A stretch of DNA of 64,000 nt from Rickettsiales bacterium (lineage in GTDB: Bacteria; Pseudomonadota; Alphaproteobacteria; TMED127), in assembly GCA_002690875.1 (NCBI GenBank), contig NZGH01000030.1, forward strand, positions 3,312 to 67,311. The letters are read 5' to 3'. Position 1 is the stretch's first letter; every line of letters begins with the position of its first letter. This document shows, piece by piece, positions 15,498 to 25,228 of this stretch. Position numbers and translations under genes: made by a program. The notes under the pieces were generated by a model, which saw nothing but the letters and a program-made list of their open reading frames with translations, did not search any database and was not told the origin of the DNA.

Positions 15498-16969
15498 AAT
15501 TAGAAAGAATTCTCAAAAACTGTCAATCAATATTTACGTTAGAAAATTTTAATAACATAAATTTAAAAGGTGTTAGTACGAACTCTACCGAAGTAAAAGA
15601 TAATTTTTTATTTGGAGCAATTAAAGGTAAAGAATTTAATGGAGAAAATTTTATTAAAGATCTAATTTTATTTAAAAATTTGGTAATAGTTCTTTCTTCT
15701 AAATCTAATTCGAAAATTTATAAAAAAAATAAAAATATTACAATTATTAAGACTACAGATGTGAGAAAGCTTATTGCAGAAATCTCATACTTTTTTTATA
15801 AAAAATCATTCAACGAATTAGTTGCAATAACTGGAACAAACGGAAAAACAAGTATAGCTGAATATACAAGACAAATTTGGAACTTAAAAAAAAAAAGCTG
15901 CTGTAGCATTGGAACACTTGGAATAATTTATAAGAAAAAAAAAATTCTTGAAACTAACCTCACAACACCAGAGCCTGATGATATTAACAGAAATTTAAGT
16001 CTACTATCCAAAAAAGGATGTAAAAAAGCAGTAATTGAAGCATCAAGCATTGGATTGGATCAAAAAAGACTTTTTCCATTTAAATTTAACAAAGTAGTTT
16101 TTACAAATTTAACTATTGATCATTTGGACTATCATAAATCTTTCAAAGCATACAAAATTTCGAAAGGACTTCTTTTTAAAAACCATACAAATGAAGACTC
16201 TTTGGGAATAATAAATGCTGACTCTCGATACTCAAAATTTTTCTTAGATATTTGTAAAAAAAAAAAAATAAAAATAATTGATTTCGGCAAAAATGCAAAA
16301 TTTTTAAAAATAAAAAAAATTAATCAATCAGATAAAATATTTAACGTATTCATATCTATTAAAAAAAAAAAATTTAGTATCTTTTTTGAAAGTTTTAGTA
16401 TTTATGAAATTTATAATAAAATTTGTGCTTTATTAATTGTTTTTGGAGAAAATTTAGAAAAAAAAGATTTTGAGATTCTAAAACAATTGAAAAATCCACC
16501 AGGACGAATTGAAAAAGTTAGTAATAAAAAAAAACTTAATATATTCATTGATTATGCTCATACACCCGATGCATTAAAAAATGTTTTATCAGCGTTAAAA
16601 AGTTGTTGTAAAGGAAAGTTAATAACTATAATTGGATGTGGAGGCGAAAGAGATAAATCAAAAAGACCACTAATGACTAAAGAAGCTTTGAAATTTTCTA
16701 ATAAGATAATAATCACAGATGATAACCCAAGAAATGAAGATCCTAGAAAAATCAGAAAAGAAATGATTTCAAAAATACCGAAAAAAAATTTAATTAATGT
16801 CAAAGAAATAGCTAGTAGAAAAAATGCGATTCAATATTGTATTAATATTTTAGAAAAAGATGACTTTTTGCTAATTGCTGGGAAAGGACATGAGAATTAT
16901 CAAATAATTAAAAATAATAAATTTTTTTTTAGTGATAAAAAAACAGTGATAGAATTTTTAAGTAAATAA
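15494..16969 (+). CDS. murE: UDP-MurNAc-tripeptide synthetase MurE (meso-DAP adding)
   Basis: 491 aa ATP-dependent amide ligase that adds the third residue to UDP-MurNAc-L-Ala-D-Glu. The Mur ligase P-loop TGTNGKTS is near residue 112, followed by LTTPEPDDINRNL and FTNLTIDHLDYHKS. DDNPRNEDP near residue 408 is the meso-diaminopimelate specificity loop, so this cell wall uses meso-DAP. A run of 13 As (near 16256-16268) is kept in frame. Overlaps ftsI; murF follows after 2 bp. Confidence 0.95.
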   Translation: MKLERILKNCQSIFTLENFNNINLKGVSTNSTEVKDNFLFGAIKGKEFNGENFIKDLILFKNLVIVLSSKSNSKIYKKNKNITIIKTTDVRKLIAEISYFFYKKSFNELVAITGTNGKTSIAEYTRQIWNLKKKSCCSIGTLGIIYKKKKILETNLTTPEPDDINRNLSLLSKKGCKKAVIEASSIGLDQKRLFPFKFNKVVFTNLTIDHLDYHKSFKAYKISKGLLFKNHTNEDSLGIINADSRYSKFFLDICKKKKIKIIDFGKNAKFLKIKKINQSDKIFNVFISIKKKKFSIFFESFSIYEIYNKICALLIVFGENLEKKDFEILKQLKNPPGRIEKVSNKKKLNIFIDYAHTPDALKNVLSALKSCCKGKLITIIGCGGERDKSKRPLMTKEALKFSNKIIITDDNPRNEDPRKIRKEMISKIPKKNLINVKEIASRKNAIQYCINILEKDDFLLIAGKGHENYQIIKNNKFFFSDKKTVIEFLSK

Positions 16970-16971
16970 TT

Positions 16972-18351
16972 ATGTCTTGGGATCTTAAAGAAATATATCA
17001 AGCTTTAAATAAAAAATTTAAGAACAGAGAAAATATTGATTTTCAAAAAATTTCAATAGATTCAAGAACAATTGGAGTTAAAGATCTTTTCATTCCTATA
17101 GATGGTGAAAATTATGACGGCCACAATTTTATTGATGAAGTTTCAAATTTTGGTGTTAAAGCTTGCTTAGTTGAAAGAAAAAAAAATTATTTAGTTAAAA
17201 ATAATTTAATACACAAAATTTTTGTGAATAACACACTAGAATCTCTTCATGAGCTAGCACTCTATGCGAGAAAAAGAAATCAAAATCTTCATATGATTTG
17301 TATTACGGGAAGTAGTGGAAAAACCTCTTTAAAAGAATGGACAGGAAAAGTTCTTCAAGAAAGAATAAACACCTATGTAAATCCTGGAAATTTTAACAAT
17401 GAAATAGGAATGCCTCTCTCATTGATAAACATGCCTCCTAAAACAAAGGTTTGTATCCTTGAACTTGGAATGAATAGAAAAGGAGAAATTAAGAAACTTT
17501 CTAAAATTGCATCACCCACAATCTCCGTTATTACTAATATAGGTTTAGCTCATATTGGAAATTTTGACAAACCAAAAGATATAGCAAGAGAAAAAGCATC
17601 TATTTATAGTTTTCTTAATGAAAAATCTTTTGCTTTAATCCCAAATGATTCTGAATACTCAAAATTTTTAATTCAAAAGGCTTCTAAAAAAACTCAAAAT
17701 ATCATTTTATTTGGAAATAAAGAAAACTCAAATTCAAGTTTTAGAAAAATCAGTAAAAATAAATTTATTTTTTCAATATCAGGAAAAAAAATATTACTTG
17801 AAAAAAAAAACTATTTTAAATACTGGGAAGATAATACATTAATAATTCTAATCATTTTAAATATTCTCAAATATAATTTTGCTAATTTAAAGAAAAAAAT
17901 TGAAAACATAAAACCTTTAGATGGAAGAGGAAAAAAGATAAAAATTTTAAAAAAAAATAAATGCTTCTTTTTGATCGATGAAACATATAATTCAAGTCCT
18001 CATACTCTTATACAAGCTATTCACAATGCAAATAAAATTTTAAAAAGTAATCAAAAGCTAGTGTTAGTAATTGGAGACATGCTTGAACTTGGAAAATTTT
18101 CAGAGGAATTACATTCAAAAGTTTCAGAAATAGTAAAAAAAGTATTACCAAAGTTATTAGTAACAGTTGGTTCTTTTTCCAAAATAATATCTGACAGCAC
18201 AAAACATAAAATAAAGGCTTTTCACTATAAAACTTACCACAAAGTATACGAAAGATTAATTGAAGAAATAGATGACAATGATATTGTAATGATTAAAGGA
18301 TCAAACTCAATTAATCTATCAAAAATTTGTGAAAGATTAAAAGAAATATAA
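16972..18351 (+). CDS. murF: UDP-MurNAc-pentapeptide synthetase MurF
   Basis: 459 aa. Adds D-Ala-D-Ala to the UDP-MurNAc-tripeptide. The N-terminal substrate domain has IDSRTIGVKDLFIPIDGENYDGHNF; the P-loop is TGSSGKTSLKEW near residue 111, then NPGNFNNEIGMPL, ELGMNRKGEI, NIGLAHIGNF and the C-terminal DETYNSSPHT and VIGDMLELG segments typical of MurF. Cytoplasmic, in the murein operon, 4 bp before mraY. Confidence 0.95.
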   Translation: MSWDLKEIYQALNKKFKNRENIDFQKISIDSRTIGVKDLFIPIDGENYDGHNFIDEVSNFGVKACLVERKKNYLVKNNLIHKIFVNNTLESLHELALYARKRNQNLHMICITGSSGKTSLKEWTGKVLQERINTYVNPGNFNNEIGMPLSLINMPPKTKVCILELGMNRKGEIKKLSKIASPTISVITNIGLAHIGNFDKPKDIAREKASIYSFLNEKSFALIPNDSEYSKFLIQKASKKTQNIILFGNKENSNSSFRKISKNKFIFSISGKKILLEKKNYFKYWEDNTLIILIILNILKYNFANLKKKIENIKPLDGRGKKIKILKKNKCFFLIDETYNSSPHTLIQAIHNANKILKSNQKLVLVIGDMLELGKFSEELHSKVSEIVKKVLPKLLVTVGSFSKIISDSTKHKIKAFHYKTYHKVYERLIEEIDDNDIVMIKGSNSINLSKICERLKEI

Positions 18352-18355
18352 TTTT

Positions 18356-19444
18356 ATGTTTTATTACTTTTTTATACCTCTGGTCGAAAAATTCCATTTT
18401 CTTAACCTATTCAACTACCTTACTTTTAGAGCAGGAGGAGCTCTTTTTACTGCTTTTTTTATATCCTTTTTTTTGGGACCAACATTAATAAAAGTTTTAA
18501 AAAAAATACAAAAAGAAGGGCAGCCAATTAGAAAAGATGGTCCTAAAAGTCACTTAATAAGTAAGGTAGGTACTCCAACAATGGGTGGAATGTTGATTCT
18601 AATTTCACTTTTTTTTTCAATCATTTTGTGGGGAGACCTTAGTAGTAATTTGTTTTGGCTAGTTTTTAGTATTACTATTTTATTCGGGCTTATAGGAGCA
18701 TGTGATGATTATAAAAAACTTAAATCAAATTCTCCAGATGGAATTAATAGCTCGCTAAGATTAATTATTGAATTTTCAATTTCGTTCATTTTTATTTTCA
18801 TGCTTAATTCAACCATAAATGATGAGTTAGTAAATGTTGTGTATATTCCCTTCACTAAAGGTTATTTCATAGATTTACATCTCATTTATTATTTATTTGG
18901 ATCCTTGGTAATAGTAGGATGTGCTAATGCAGTTAATCTTACTGACGGACTAGATGGTCTTGCCATAGGACCAATAATGATCTCAGCATTATCATTCGCA
19001 TTTATAACCTATTTCACAGGTAACCTTATTTATTCAGAGTACCTGAAAATACCTTACATAAGTGATACCGGAGAATTAGTAATCATTTGCGCAGCATTAA
19101 TTGGAGCTGGGCTAGGGTTCTTATGGTACAATGCTCCGCCAGCCATGGTTTTTATGGGAGATACAGGTTCATTATCAATGGGTGGAACAATAGGAGCAAT
19201 GGCAGTGACGACAAAACATGAAATAATCCTGATTATTATTGGTGGGGTTTTTGTATTAGAGGCATTATCTGTTTTTGCCCAAGTAATTTCTTTTAAACTT
19301 ACAGGTAAAAGAATCTTTAGAATGGCTCCTATACATCACCATTTCGAACAAAAAGGATGGTCAGAGTCCACAATTGTTATACGGTTCTGGATTATAGCTA
19401 TAATTCTTGCATTGCTTGGCCTTGCTAGTTTAAAACTAAGATGA
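18356..19444 (+). CDS. mraY: Phospho-MurNAc-pentapeptide translocase MraY
   Basis: 362 aa, about ten transmembrane helices. Transfers phospho-MurNAc-pentapeptide to undecaprenyl phosphate to make lipid I at the inner membrane. Signatures present: GPKSHLISKVGTPTMGG, the Asp-rich GACDDYKKLK, NAVNLTDGLDGLAIG, FMGDTGSLSMGG and the MAPIHHHFEQKGW loop carrying the three conserved histidines. Ends in an ATGA overlap with murD. Confidence 0.97.
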   Translation: MFYYFFIPLVEKFHFLNLFNYLTFRAGGALFTAFFISFFLGPTLIKVLKKIQKEGQPIRKDGPKSHLISKVGTPTMGGMLILISLFFSIILWGDLSSNLFWLVFSITILFGLIGACDDYKKLKSNSPDGINSSLRLIIEFSISFIFIFMLNSTINDELVNVVYIPFTKGYFIDLHLIYYLFGSLVIVGCANAVNLTDGLDGLAIGPIMISALSFAFITYFTGNLIYSEYLKIPYISDTGELVIICAALIGAGLGFLWYNAPPAMVFMGDTGSLSMGGTIGAMAVTTKHEIILIIIGGVFVLEALSVFAQVISFKLTGKRIFRMAPIHHHFEQKGWSESTIVIRFWIIAIILALLGLASLKLR

Positions 19445-20832
19445 GTGTTTCAAAGATAAAAAAAAGCTTCTTTATTTTTGGTTTAGGAATTTCAGGTTTA
19501 TCAGCAGCCTTACTATTAAAGAAAAAGTCACATTCTATTTTTTGTTGGGATGATGATCACAAGAAAAGAATTAGTGCTGAAAAAAAAAGACTTAACATTA
19601 AAAATTTAAACTCTGTAGACTTTAGTAAAATTGATTATGTTATTACAAGTCCAATTATTAATCACAAACTCAAAAATGTAAGCCCAATCATTCAAAAGGC
19701 AAAAAAAAATAAAGTAAAAATAATATCAGACCTTGAACTACTTATGATTTTCGGTATAAAAAATCTAAAAATAGGTGTCACTGGTACCAATGGTAAATCA
19801 ACAACGACAAAGTTTATTCAATCTAGCTTATTATCAAGAAAACAAGGGATAATTGCCTGTGGTAATATTGGCTTGCCTGTAGCAGATGTTATCAAAAAAT
19901 CTAACTCTGATGATGTTTTTATAGTTGAAGCCTCATCATTTCAGCTTGATAAAATTTATTCATTAAAATTTGATATCTCAATACTCTTGAATATATCAAA
20001 AGACCACCTAGATTGGCATGGAAGTTTAAATAAATACAAAAAAGCAAAACTAAATATTTTTAGAAATCAAGACAAAAATTGCTTTGCCATTATATGCATT
20101 GATGATAGCCATTGTAAAAAAATTGCACAAAATTTTGACAAAAACTTTTCATCAGAACTTATCAAAATTAGTACAAAACAAAAAATAAAAAACGGTATTT
20201 ATTTAGAATACCAGACTGAAGGTGTTCTCATAGTAAATAAAATTAGTAATGAAGAGACTTTTTTTAGTTATAGTATTTTGATGTTCACTAAAGTCAAACA
20301 CAACTATGAAAATTTTCTTGCAACTTATGCTGTTAACTTTTTATTAAAAAAGAATGAAAAACAATTTAAAAATTCTTTAAAAAAAATAGTCAACTTAGAG
20401 CATCGATTAGAATTTGTAGGGAACTTTAAGAATATTTTTTTTTACAACGATAGTAAAGCAACAAACATTGAATCCTCAAGAAATGCTATTAATTCATTCA
20501 AGAATATTTTTTGGATTCTTGGTGGAAGAAAAAAACCAGGAGGATTACAAGGCATTGATCGCTCATTAAAGAACATTGATTATGCATTTAGTTTTGGTGA
20601 GTCAGGAGAGGAGTTTAAAAAATATCTAACAAAAAAAGGAATTAAATCTATTTATTCTGATAAGCTTGAAAATGTTGTTTTAACTGCAGTGAAGACAGCA
20701 TTAATAGAAAAAAAACAAATTAATATTATCTTTTCACCGGCTTGTTCGTCTTTTGATCAATATAAAAATTTTGAGCATAGAGGAAATAAATTTAAAACTT
20801 TGATTAAAGGAATTATTAAAAGTGCAAAATAG
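19441..20832 (+). CDS. murD: UDP-MurNAc-L-alanine:D-glutamate ligase MurD
   Basis: 463 aa. N-terminal Rossmann-like UDP domain (FIFGLGISGLSAALLL), ATP loop TGTNGKSTTTKF near residue 113, GNIGLPV, EASSFQLDKI, NISKDHLDWHGS, HRLEFVG, NDSKATN and the SPACSSFDQYKNFEHRGNKF C-terminal block that binds D-Glu. Second amino-acid ligase of the murein precursor pathway. Overlaps the start of ftsW by 11 bp. Confidence 0.95.
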   Translation: MSVSKIKKSFFIFGLGISGLSAALLLKKKSHSIFCWDDDHKKRISAEKKRLNIKNLNSVDFSKIDYVITSPIINHKLKNVSPIIQKAKKNKVKIISDLELLMIFGIKNLKIGVTGTNGKSTTTKFIQSSLLSRKQGIIACGNIGLPVADVIKKSNSDDVFIVEASSFQLDKIYSLKFDISILLNISKDHLDWHGSLNKYKKAKLNIFRNQDKNCFAIICIDDSHCKKIAQNFDKNFSSELIKISTKQKIKNGIYLEYQTEGVLIVNKISNEETFFSYSILMFTKVKHNYENFLATYAVNFLLKKNEKQFKNSLKKIVNLEHRLEFVGNFKNIFFYNDSKATNIESSRNAINSFKNIFWILGGRKKPGGLQGIDRSLKNIDYAFSFGESGEEFKKYLTKKGIKSIYSDKLENVVLTAVKTALIEKKQINIIFSPACSSFDQYKNFEHRGNKFKTLIKGIIKSAK

Positions 20833-21904
20833 AAAAAATATAATGAATTTTTTCAACAACTTTGACAAATTTATTTTTTTTTCCGTGATTCTTTTAATGT
20901 TAGCAGGAATCTTTGCAGTCTTCAGCGCATCAACCCGTATAGATGAAAAATATGATTTGTTATTTAAAAAACATCTAATTTTTTGTTTCCTGGGTTTCAT
21001 TATGATTTGTTTTTTATCGAGGTTTTCGATTAAAAATTTAATTTTTATTAGTATATTTTTTTTTTGTTTTTCTTTATTACTGTCTTTTTCAACGATAATG
21101 TTTTTTCCTGAAACAAAAGGAGCAAGTAGATGGATCAAATTTTTAGGTTTATCATTTCAACCATCTGAAATTATTAAACCAAGCTTTATAATTGTTAGTT
21201 CACTTTTATTGTCAAGATTTAAAACTAAAAATGACTTTTCCTTTATAATCAATATTTTTTTTTTTATTTTAATAGGATTAATTCTTCTTAGACAACCTGA
21301 TTTTGGGATGTTTTTACTTTTATTTTTTGTATGGATTATCCAAATTTTTAATTCAAAACTAGATATTAAAATCTTAGCTCCAATTATCACTATTTTTATT
21401 GGAGTATTTATTTTGATTTATTTTCTTTTAGACCACGTTCGTTTTAGAATTAATAATTTCTTTTTTGGAAATGTGGGCGACAATTACCAAATTAACAAAT
21501 CTTTAGAGTCATTCGCTAACGGAGGGTTATTTGGACAAGGTCTAGGTAATGGAAGTATATCAAAGAATTTACCAGACGCACATTCAGATTTCATTTTTGC
21601 TTTAATTGGTGAAGAATTTGGTATTTTAGGTATATTCATAATAATTTGTTTGTATTTAATTATTTATTTAAGAATTTTTTTTATTAGTCATAAGTCTAAT
21701 AATTTTTTTGTTCTTAATTCTACTTTAGGTTTGGGAAATATTTTCATCTTCCAAACTATTATAAATATTTCTACTAGTATAAATTTATTACCAACAAAGG
21801 GCATGACACTACCTTTTATTTCGTATGGCGGTTCTTCTTTTTTATCAAATGCAATTATTATTGGTTTTATAATGGTATTATTGAAAGTTATAAAAAATGA
21901 ATAA
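20822..21904 (+). CDS. ftsW: Septal peptidoglycan glycosyltransferase FtsW
   Basis: 360 aa SEDS-family membrane protein with about ten helices. Polymerises lipid II at the septum with FtsI. Motifs: MFFPETKGASRWI with the substrate-loop residues, LSFQPSEIIKP, LRQPDFG, GGLFGQGLGNG, LPDAHSDFIFALIGEEFG and TKGMTLPFISYGGSSFL. The start is either GTG 20822 or ATG 20843; the two differ by seven residues and I cannot decide. murG overlaps by 8 bp. Confidence 0.94.
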   Translation: MQNRKNIMNFFNNFDKFIFFSVILLMLAGIFAVFSASTRIDEKYDLLFKKHLIFCFLGFIMICFLSRFSIKNLIFISIFFFCFSLLLSFSTIMFFPETKGASRWIKFLGLSFQPSEIIKPSFIIVSSLLLSRFKTKNDFSFIINIFFFILIGLILLRQPDFGMFLLLFFVWIIQIFNSKLDIKILAPIITIFIGVFILIYFLLDHVRFRINNFFFGNVGDNYQINKSLESFANGGLFGQGLGNGSISKNLPDAHSDFIFALIGEEFGILGIFIIICLYLIIYLRIFFISHKSNNFFVLNSTLGLGNIFIFQTIINISTSINLLPTKGMTLPFISYGGSSFLSNAIIIGFIMVLLKVIKNE

Positions 21905-22928
21905 AGTTATTTTTTTTGTTGCTGGTGGTACCGGTGGACATTTGTTTCCTGCAATAGCTGTTGCAAAATCTTTTAAAAAATCACAATCACACTTTTTAGT
22001 CGACAAACGAACAGAGAAAATTTTATTGGATAATGATTATAAATATCACATTATTTCATCAGGAAAGTTAGATAAAAATATATTTAAAGTACTTATTTCA
22101 TTTTTTAAAATCTTTTATGGTTTCATTCATTCTTTTTATTTAATTACTAAATTTAAACCTTCTTTAGTTATTGGTTTTGGTGGGTATACTTCAATACCAA
22201 CTCTACTTGCAGCAAAAATTTTAAATAAAAGAATATTAATACATGAACAAAATTCTGTAATGGGTAAAACCAACAGGTTTCTTTCTAAAATTTCTACAAA
22301 AATAGCAATTACTTACAAAAATACTATTTATGCTGATAAATCTGCAATTGTTTCAGGAATGCCAATTAGAAATTTGAAAGCTAAAAAAGATATTTATAAA
22401 GATCATAAGAAAATAATCCTAATAATTGGTGGTAGTCAAGGAGCTAAGGTTTTTAGTGAAATAATAAAAAATATTATTTTACGATTAGATAAAAGTCTTC
22501 TGAAAAAAATTTTCGTTGTTCACCAAGTTAGAGAAGAGGATTTAAAAAGTATGAAAAATTTTTATCAAAATTTAAATATAGCTTTTAAAGTAGAAAAATT
22601 TTTTAAAAATATCTATGACGAGATAAATAGTTCAGACATTGTTATAAGTAGATGCGGAGCTTCGAGTTTAGCAGAGATCGAGTATTTCCAGAAATTTTGT
22701 ATACTTATTCCGCTTCCCACTTCAGCAAACAATCATCAATATTATAATGCTGTTGAATTTAAAAAAACAAACAATTGTGAAATCATAAGTCAGTCAAACA
22801 TTAATAACGATAAGCTAGTTAAAATCATCAAATCAAATCTTTTTGAAAAAAAAAATAAAAAAATCAAACAAATCAGAAAAACAAAAAAAATGTCTCTTGT
22901 AAACATCATTAATGATATGCTTCAGTGA
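21897..22928 (+). CDS. murG: UDP-GlcNAc:lipid I N-acetylglucosaminyltransferase MurG
   Basis: 343 aa GT-B glycosyltransferase that makes lipid II on the cytoplasmic face of the membrane. N-terminal GGTGGHLFPAIAVA (G loop 1), VIGFGGYTSIP (G loop 2), HEQNSVMGKTNRFLS, then the C-terminal donor domain IIGGSQGAKVFS, SRCGASSLAEI and LPTSANNHQYYNA, which bind UDP-GlcNAc. The gene follows ftsW, as usual in the cluster. Confidence 0.95.
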   Translation: MNKVIFFVAGGTGGHLFPAIAVAKSFKKSQSHFLVDKRTEKILLDNDYKYHIISSGKLDKNIFKVLISFFKIFYGFIHSFYLITKFKPSLVIGFGGYTSIPTLLAAKILNKRILIHEQNSVMGKTNRFLSKISTKIAITYKNTIYADKSAIVSGMPIRNLKAKKDIYKDHKKIILIIGGSQGAKVFSEIIKNIILRLDKSLLKKIFVVHQVREEDLKSMKNFYQNLNIAFKVEKFFKNIYDEINSSDIVISRCGASSLAEIEYFQKFCILIPLPTSANNHQYYNAVEFKKTNNCEIISQSNINNDKLVKIIKSNLFEKKNKKIKQIRKTKKMSLVNIINDMLQ

Positions 22929-22931
22929 TAA

Positions 22932-24329
22932 ATGTTTAAAAAGAAACACATACATTTTGTTGGTATTGGTGGAATTGGAATGAGCGGGATAGCCCAAGTT
23001 CTTCATAAGAAAGGTTTTAAAGTTTCAGGTAGTGATTTATCAGATAATCTAATAGTAAAAAAACTTAGAAAAAAAATGAAAATCTTTAATTCACATAAAG
23101 CAGATAATATCAACCATGCTGATATAGTCGTTTATTCATCAGCAATAAAAAAAAATAATATCGAAATGCTTACAGCAAAAAAATTGAAAATTCCTGTTTT
23201 TTCAAGGGCAAAAATGTTAGCTCAAGTAATGAGATTAAAACCTTCAATCACAATAGCTGGTTCACACGGGAAAACAACCACAACATCTTTGATAGCATCA
23301 ATTTTGGAAACTTCTAAGATGGACCCTACCATTTTGAGTGGCGGAATAATTAATAGTCTTGAAATTAATGCAAAGCTTGGAAAAGGGGACTGGATTGTTG
23401 CTGAAGCAGATGAATCTGATGGTTCATTTATGTTTTTACCTTCTACAATAGGTGTCATAAATAATATAGATCTTGAACATGTTGATTATTATAAAAGTAT
23501 GAAACATTTAAAAGATTCATTTTTAAAATATTCAGAAAATATTCCTTTTTATGGCTTCATCTCACTTGGTATAGATTGTAAAAATGTAAGAGAAATTAAA
23601 AAAAAAATTTATGGAAAAAAAATTTTAACTTATGGTTTATCAAAAAAATGTAACTATTCAGTAACAAATATTAAAATCATAAAGAAAAATAACACTTATC
23701 TATCTTCATTTGACCTAATTGAAAATTTTGAAAAAAAAAGAATTCTTAAAAATTTTATATCTCCTCTTCTAGGAGAACATAATATAAAAAATATCTTGGG
23801 ATCGATAAGTGTTTCAAGAGGCTTAAAAATTTCATACCCAAAAATTAAAAAAGCATTGAAAAGCTTTTCTGGGGTCAAAAGAAGGTTTACAATACTCTAC
23901 AAATCAAAGAATAATTTAATTATTGATGATTACGCACACCATCCAATTGAAATTAGCGAAACTCTTAAATCATTAAGGCAAATAACAAGAAAAGAAATAA
24001 TCTCAATTTTTGAACCACATAGATATTCAAGAATATCAGCTATGATTTATGACTTTATTCATTGCTTTAAAAATTCTAATCAAATTTTTATATTACCAGT
24101 TTTTAGTGCTGGAGAAAAAAAAATAAATAAAGTTGATAGTGCTTTCTTTTATAAAAAACTTAGAGAAGAATACACTGATAAAAAGGTATATTTATCTGAA
24201 CACGATGAAGTTTTTTTTGATAAACTAAAAGAAAAAATAATTCCTGGTAATAATATCATTTTTTTAGGTGCAGGTTTAAGTAGTAAAACAGCAAATAAAT
24301 TTAAAAAATTTTTAAAAAAAAAATGTTGA
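22932..24329 (+). CDS. murC: UDP-MurNAc:L-alanine ligase MurC
   Basis: 465 aa. First Mur ligase of the pathway. HFVGIGGIGMSGIAQVL gives the UDP-binding N-terminus, SHGKTTTTSLIA (near 110) the ATP loop, then EADESDGSF, NIDLEHVDYY, GVKRRFTIL, IDDYAHHPIEI and FEPHRYSR. Normal length. Overlaps the murB start by 7 bp. Confidence 0.96.
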   Translation: MFKKKHIHFVGIGGIGMSGIAQVLHKKGFKVSGSDLSDNLIVKKLRKKMKIFNSHKADNINHADIVVYSSAIKKNNIEMLTAKKLKIPVFSRAKMLAQVMRLKPSITIAGSHGKTTTTSLIASILETSKMDPTILSGGIINSLEINAKLGKGDWIVAEADESDGSFMFLPSTIGVINNIDLEHVDYYKSMKHLKDSFLKYSENIPFYGFISLGIDCKNVREIKKKIYGKKILTYGLSKKCNYSVTNIKIIKKNNTYLSSFDLIENFEKKRILKNFISPLLGEHNIKNILGSISVSRGLKISYPKIKKALKSFSGVKRRFTILYKSKNNLIIDDYAHHPIEISETLKSLRQITRKEIISIFEPHRYSRISAMIYDFIHCFKNSNQIFILPVFSAGEKKINKVDSAFFYKKLREEYTDKKVYLSEHDEVFFDKLKEKIIPGNNIIFLGAGLSSKTANKFKKFLKKKC

Positions 24330-25228
24330 TATACCATTTTTTTAAGGACTTAATTGATATTAAGATCAATTATGATATTGGAAAAAAAACTTGGTTTGGT
24401 ACAGGTGGCAAATCAAAAGTTCTTTTAATAATAAATAATTTAAAAAGCTTAAAATTTCTTTTAAAGATTTTACCAAGATCAAAATCAATTTTTTTAATAG
24501 GTGCAGGCTCTAACATTATAATAAGAGATGGTGGTCTTGATGGAATTACAATTAAATTAGGGAAAGATTTCAAAAAAATTGGTTATAAAAAAAAAAAAAA
24601 AATAATAAATATTGGGAGTGCGGTCAAAGATTTGGATATTTCAAAATTTTGCCTTGAAAATTCAATAGGTAATTTTGAATTTTTACGTGGCATTCCTGGG
24701 ACTTTAGGTGGAAATATTAGAATGAATGCTGGTTGTTTTGGGTATTCAATAAGCGATAAACTTTTATCTTGTAAAATAATAGATAGAAATGGAAATGTTG
24801 AAGAATTTCACAAAGAAAATTTAAAATTTGATTATAGATTTTCTTCGATTCCAATGGACTCGATAGTTATTGATGCAAAATTTAAAGCTATTACCAAAGA
24901 TAAAAAAATAATTAGGAAAATGTTAAAAAAAATAACTGATGAAAGAATCTTGAATCAACCGGTAAATTTTAGAACAGGGGGAAGTACCTTTAAAAATACT
25001 CCTAAAGAATCTGCATGGAAACTTATAGATAAAACAAATTTTAGAGGAAAAGTTATTGGAGGTGCGAAAGTTTCTGATCTTCATACAAATTTTTTAATTA
25101 ACAATGGAAATGCAAATTCCCTTGATCTTGAATTATTGGGTGAGGAGATAAGAAGTAAAGTTAAGAAAAAATATAATGTTAACCTTGATTGGGAGTTAAT
25201 GAGAGTTGGTAAGTTTAAAAAAATTTAA
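24323..25228 (+). CDS. murB: UDP-N-acetylenolpyruvoylglucosamine reductase MurB
   Basis: 301 aa FAD enzyme that reduces enolpyruvyl-UDP-GlcNAc to UDP-MurNAc. Motifs: TWFGTGGKSKVLL, IGAGSNIIIRDGGLDG (FAD), GIPGTLGGNIRMNAGCFG, RFSSIP, GSTFKNTP and HTNFLINNG. The coding sequence contains a run of 16 As (24587-24602) encoding consecutive lysines, here in frame, a length at which both polymerase slippage and sequencing error are likely. Its end overlaps ddl by 23 bp. Confidence 0.95.
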   Translation: MLIYHFFKDLIDIKINYDIGKKTWFGTGGKSKVLLIINNLKSLKFLLKILPRSKSIFLIGAGSNIIIRDGGLDGITIKLGKDFKKIGYKKKKKIINIGSAVKDLDISKFCLENSIGNFEFLRGIPGTLGGNIRMNAGCFGYSISDKLLSCKIIDRNGNVEEFHKENLKFDYRFSSIPMDSIVIDAKFKAITKDKKIIRKMLKKITDERILNQPVNFRTGGSTFKNTPKESAWKLIDKTNFRGKVIGGAKVSDLHTNFLINNGNANSLDLELLGEEIRSKVKKKYNVNLDWELMRVGKFKKI

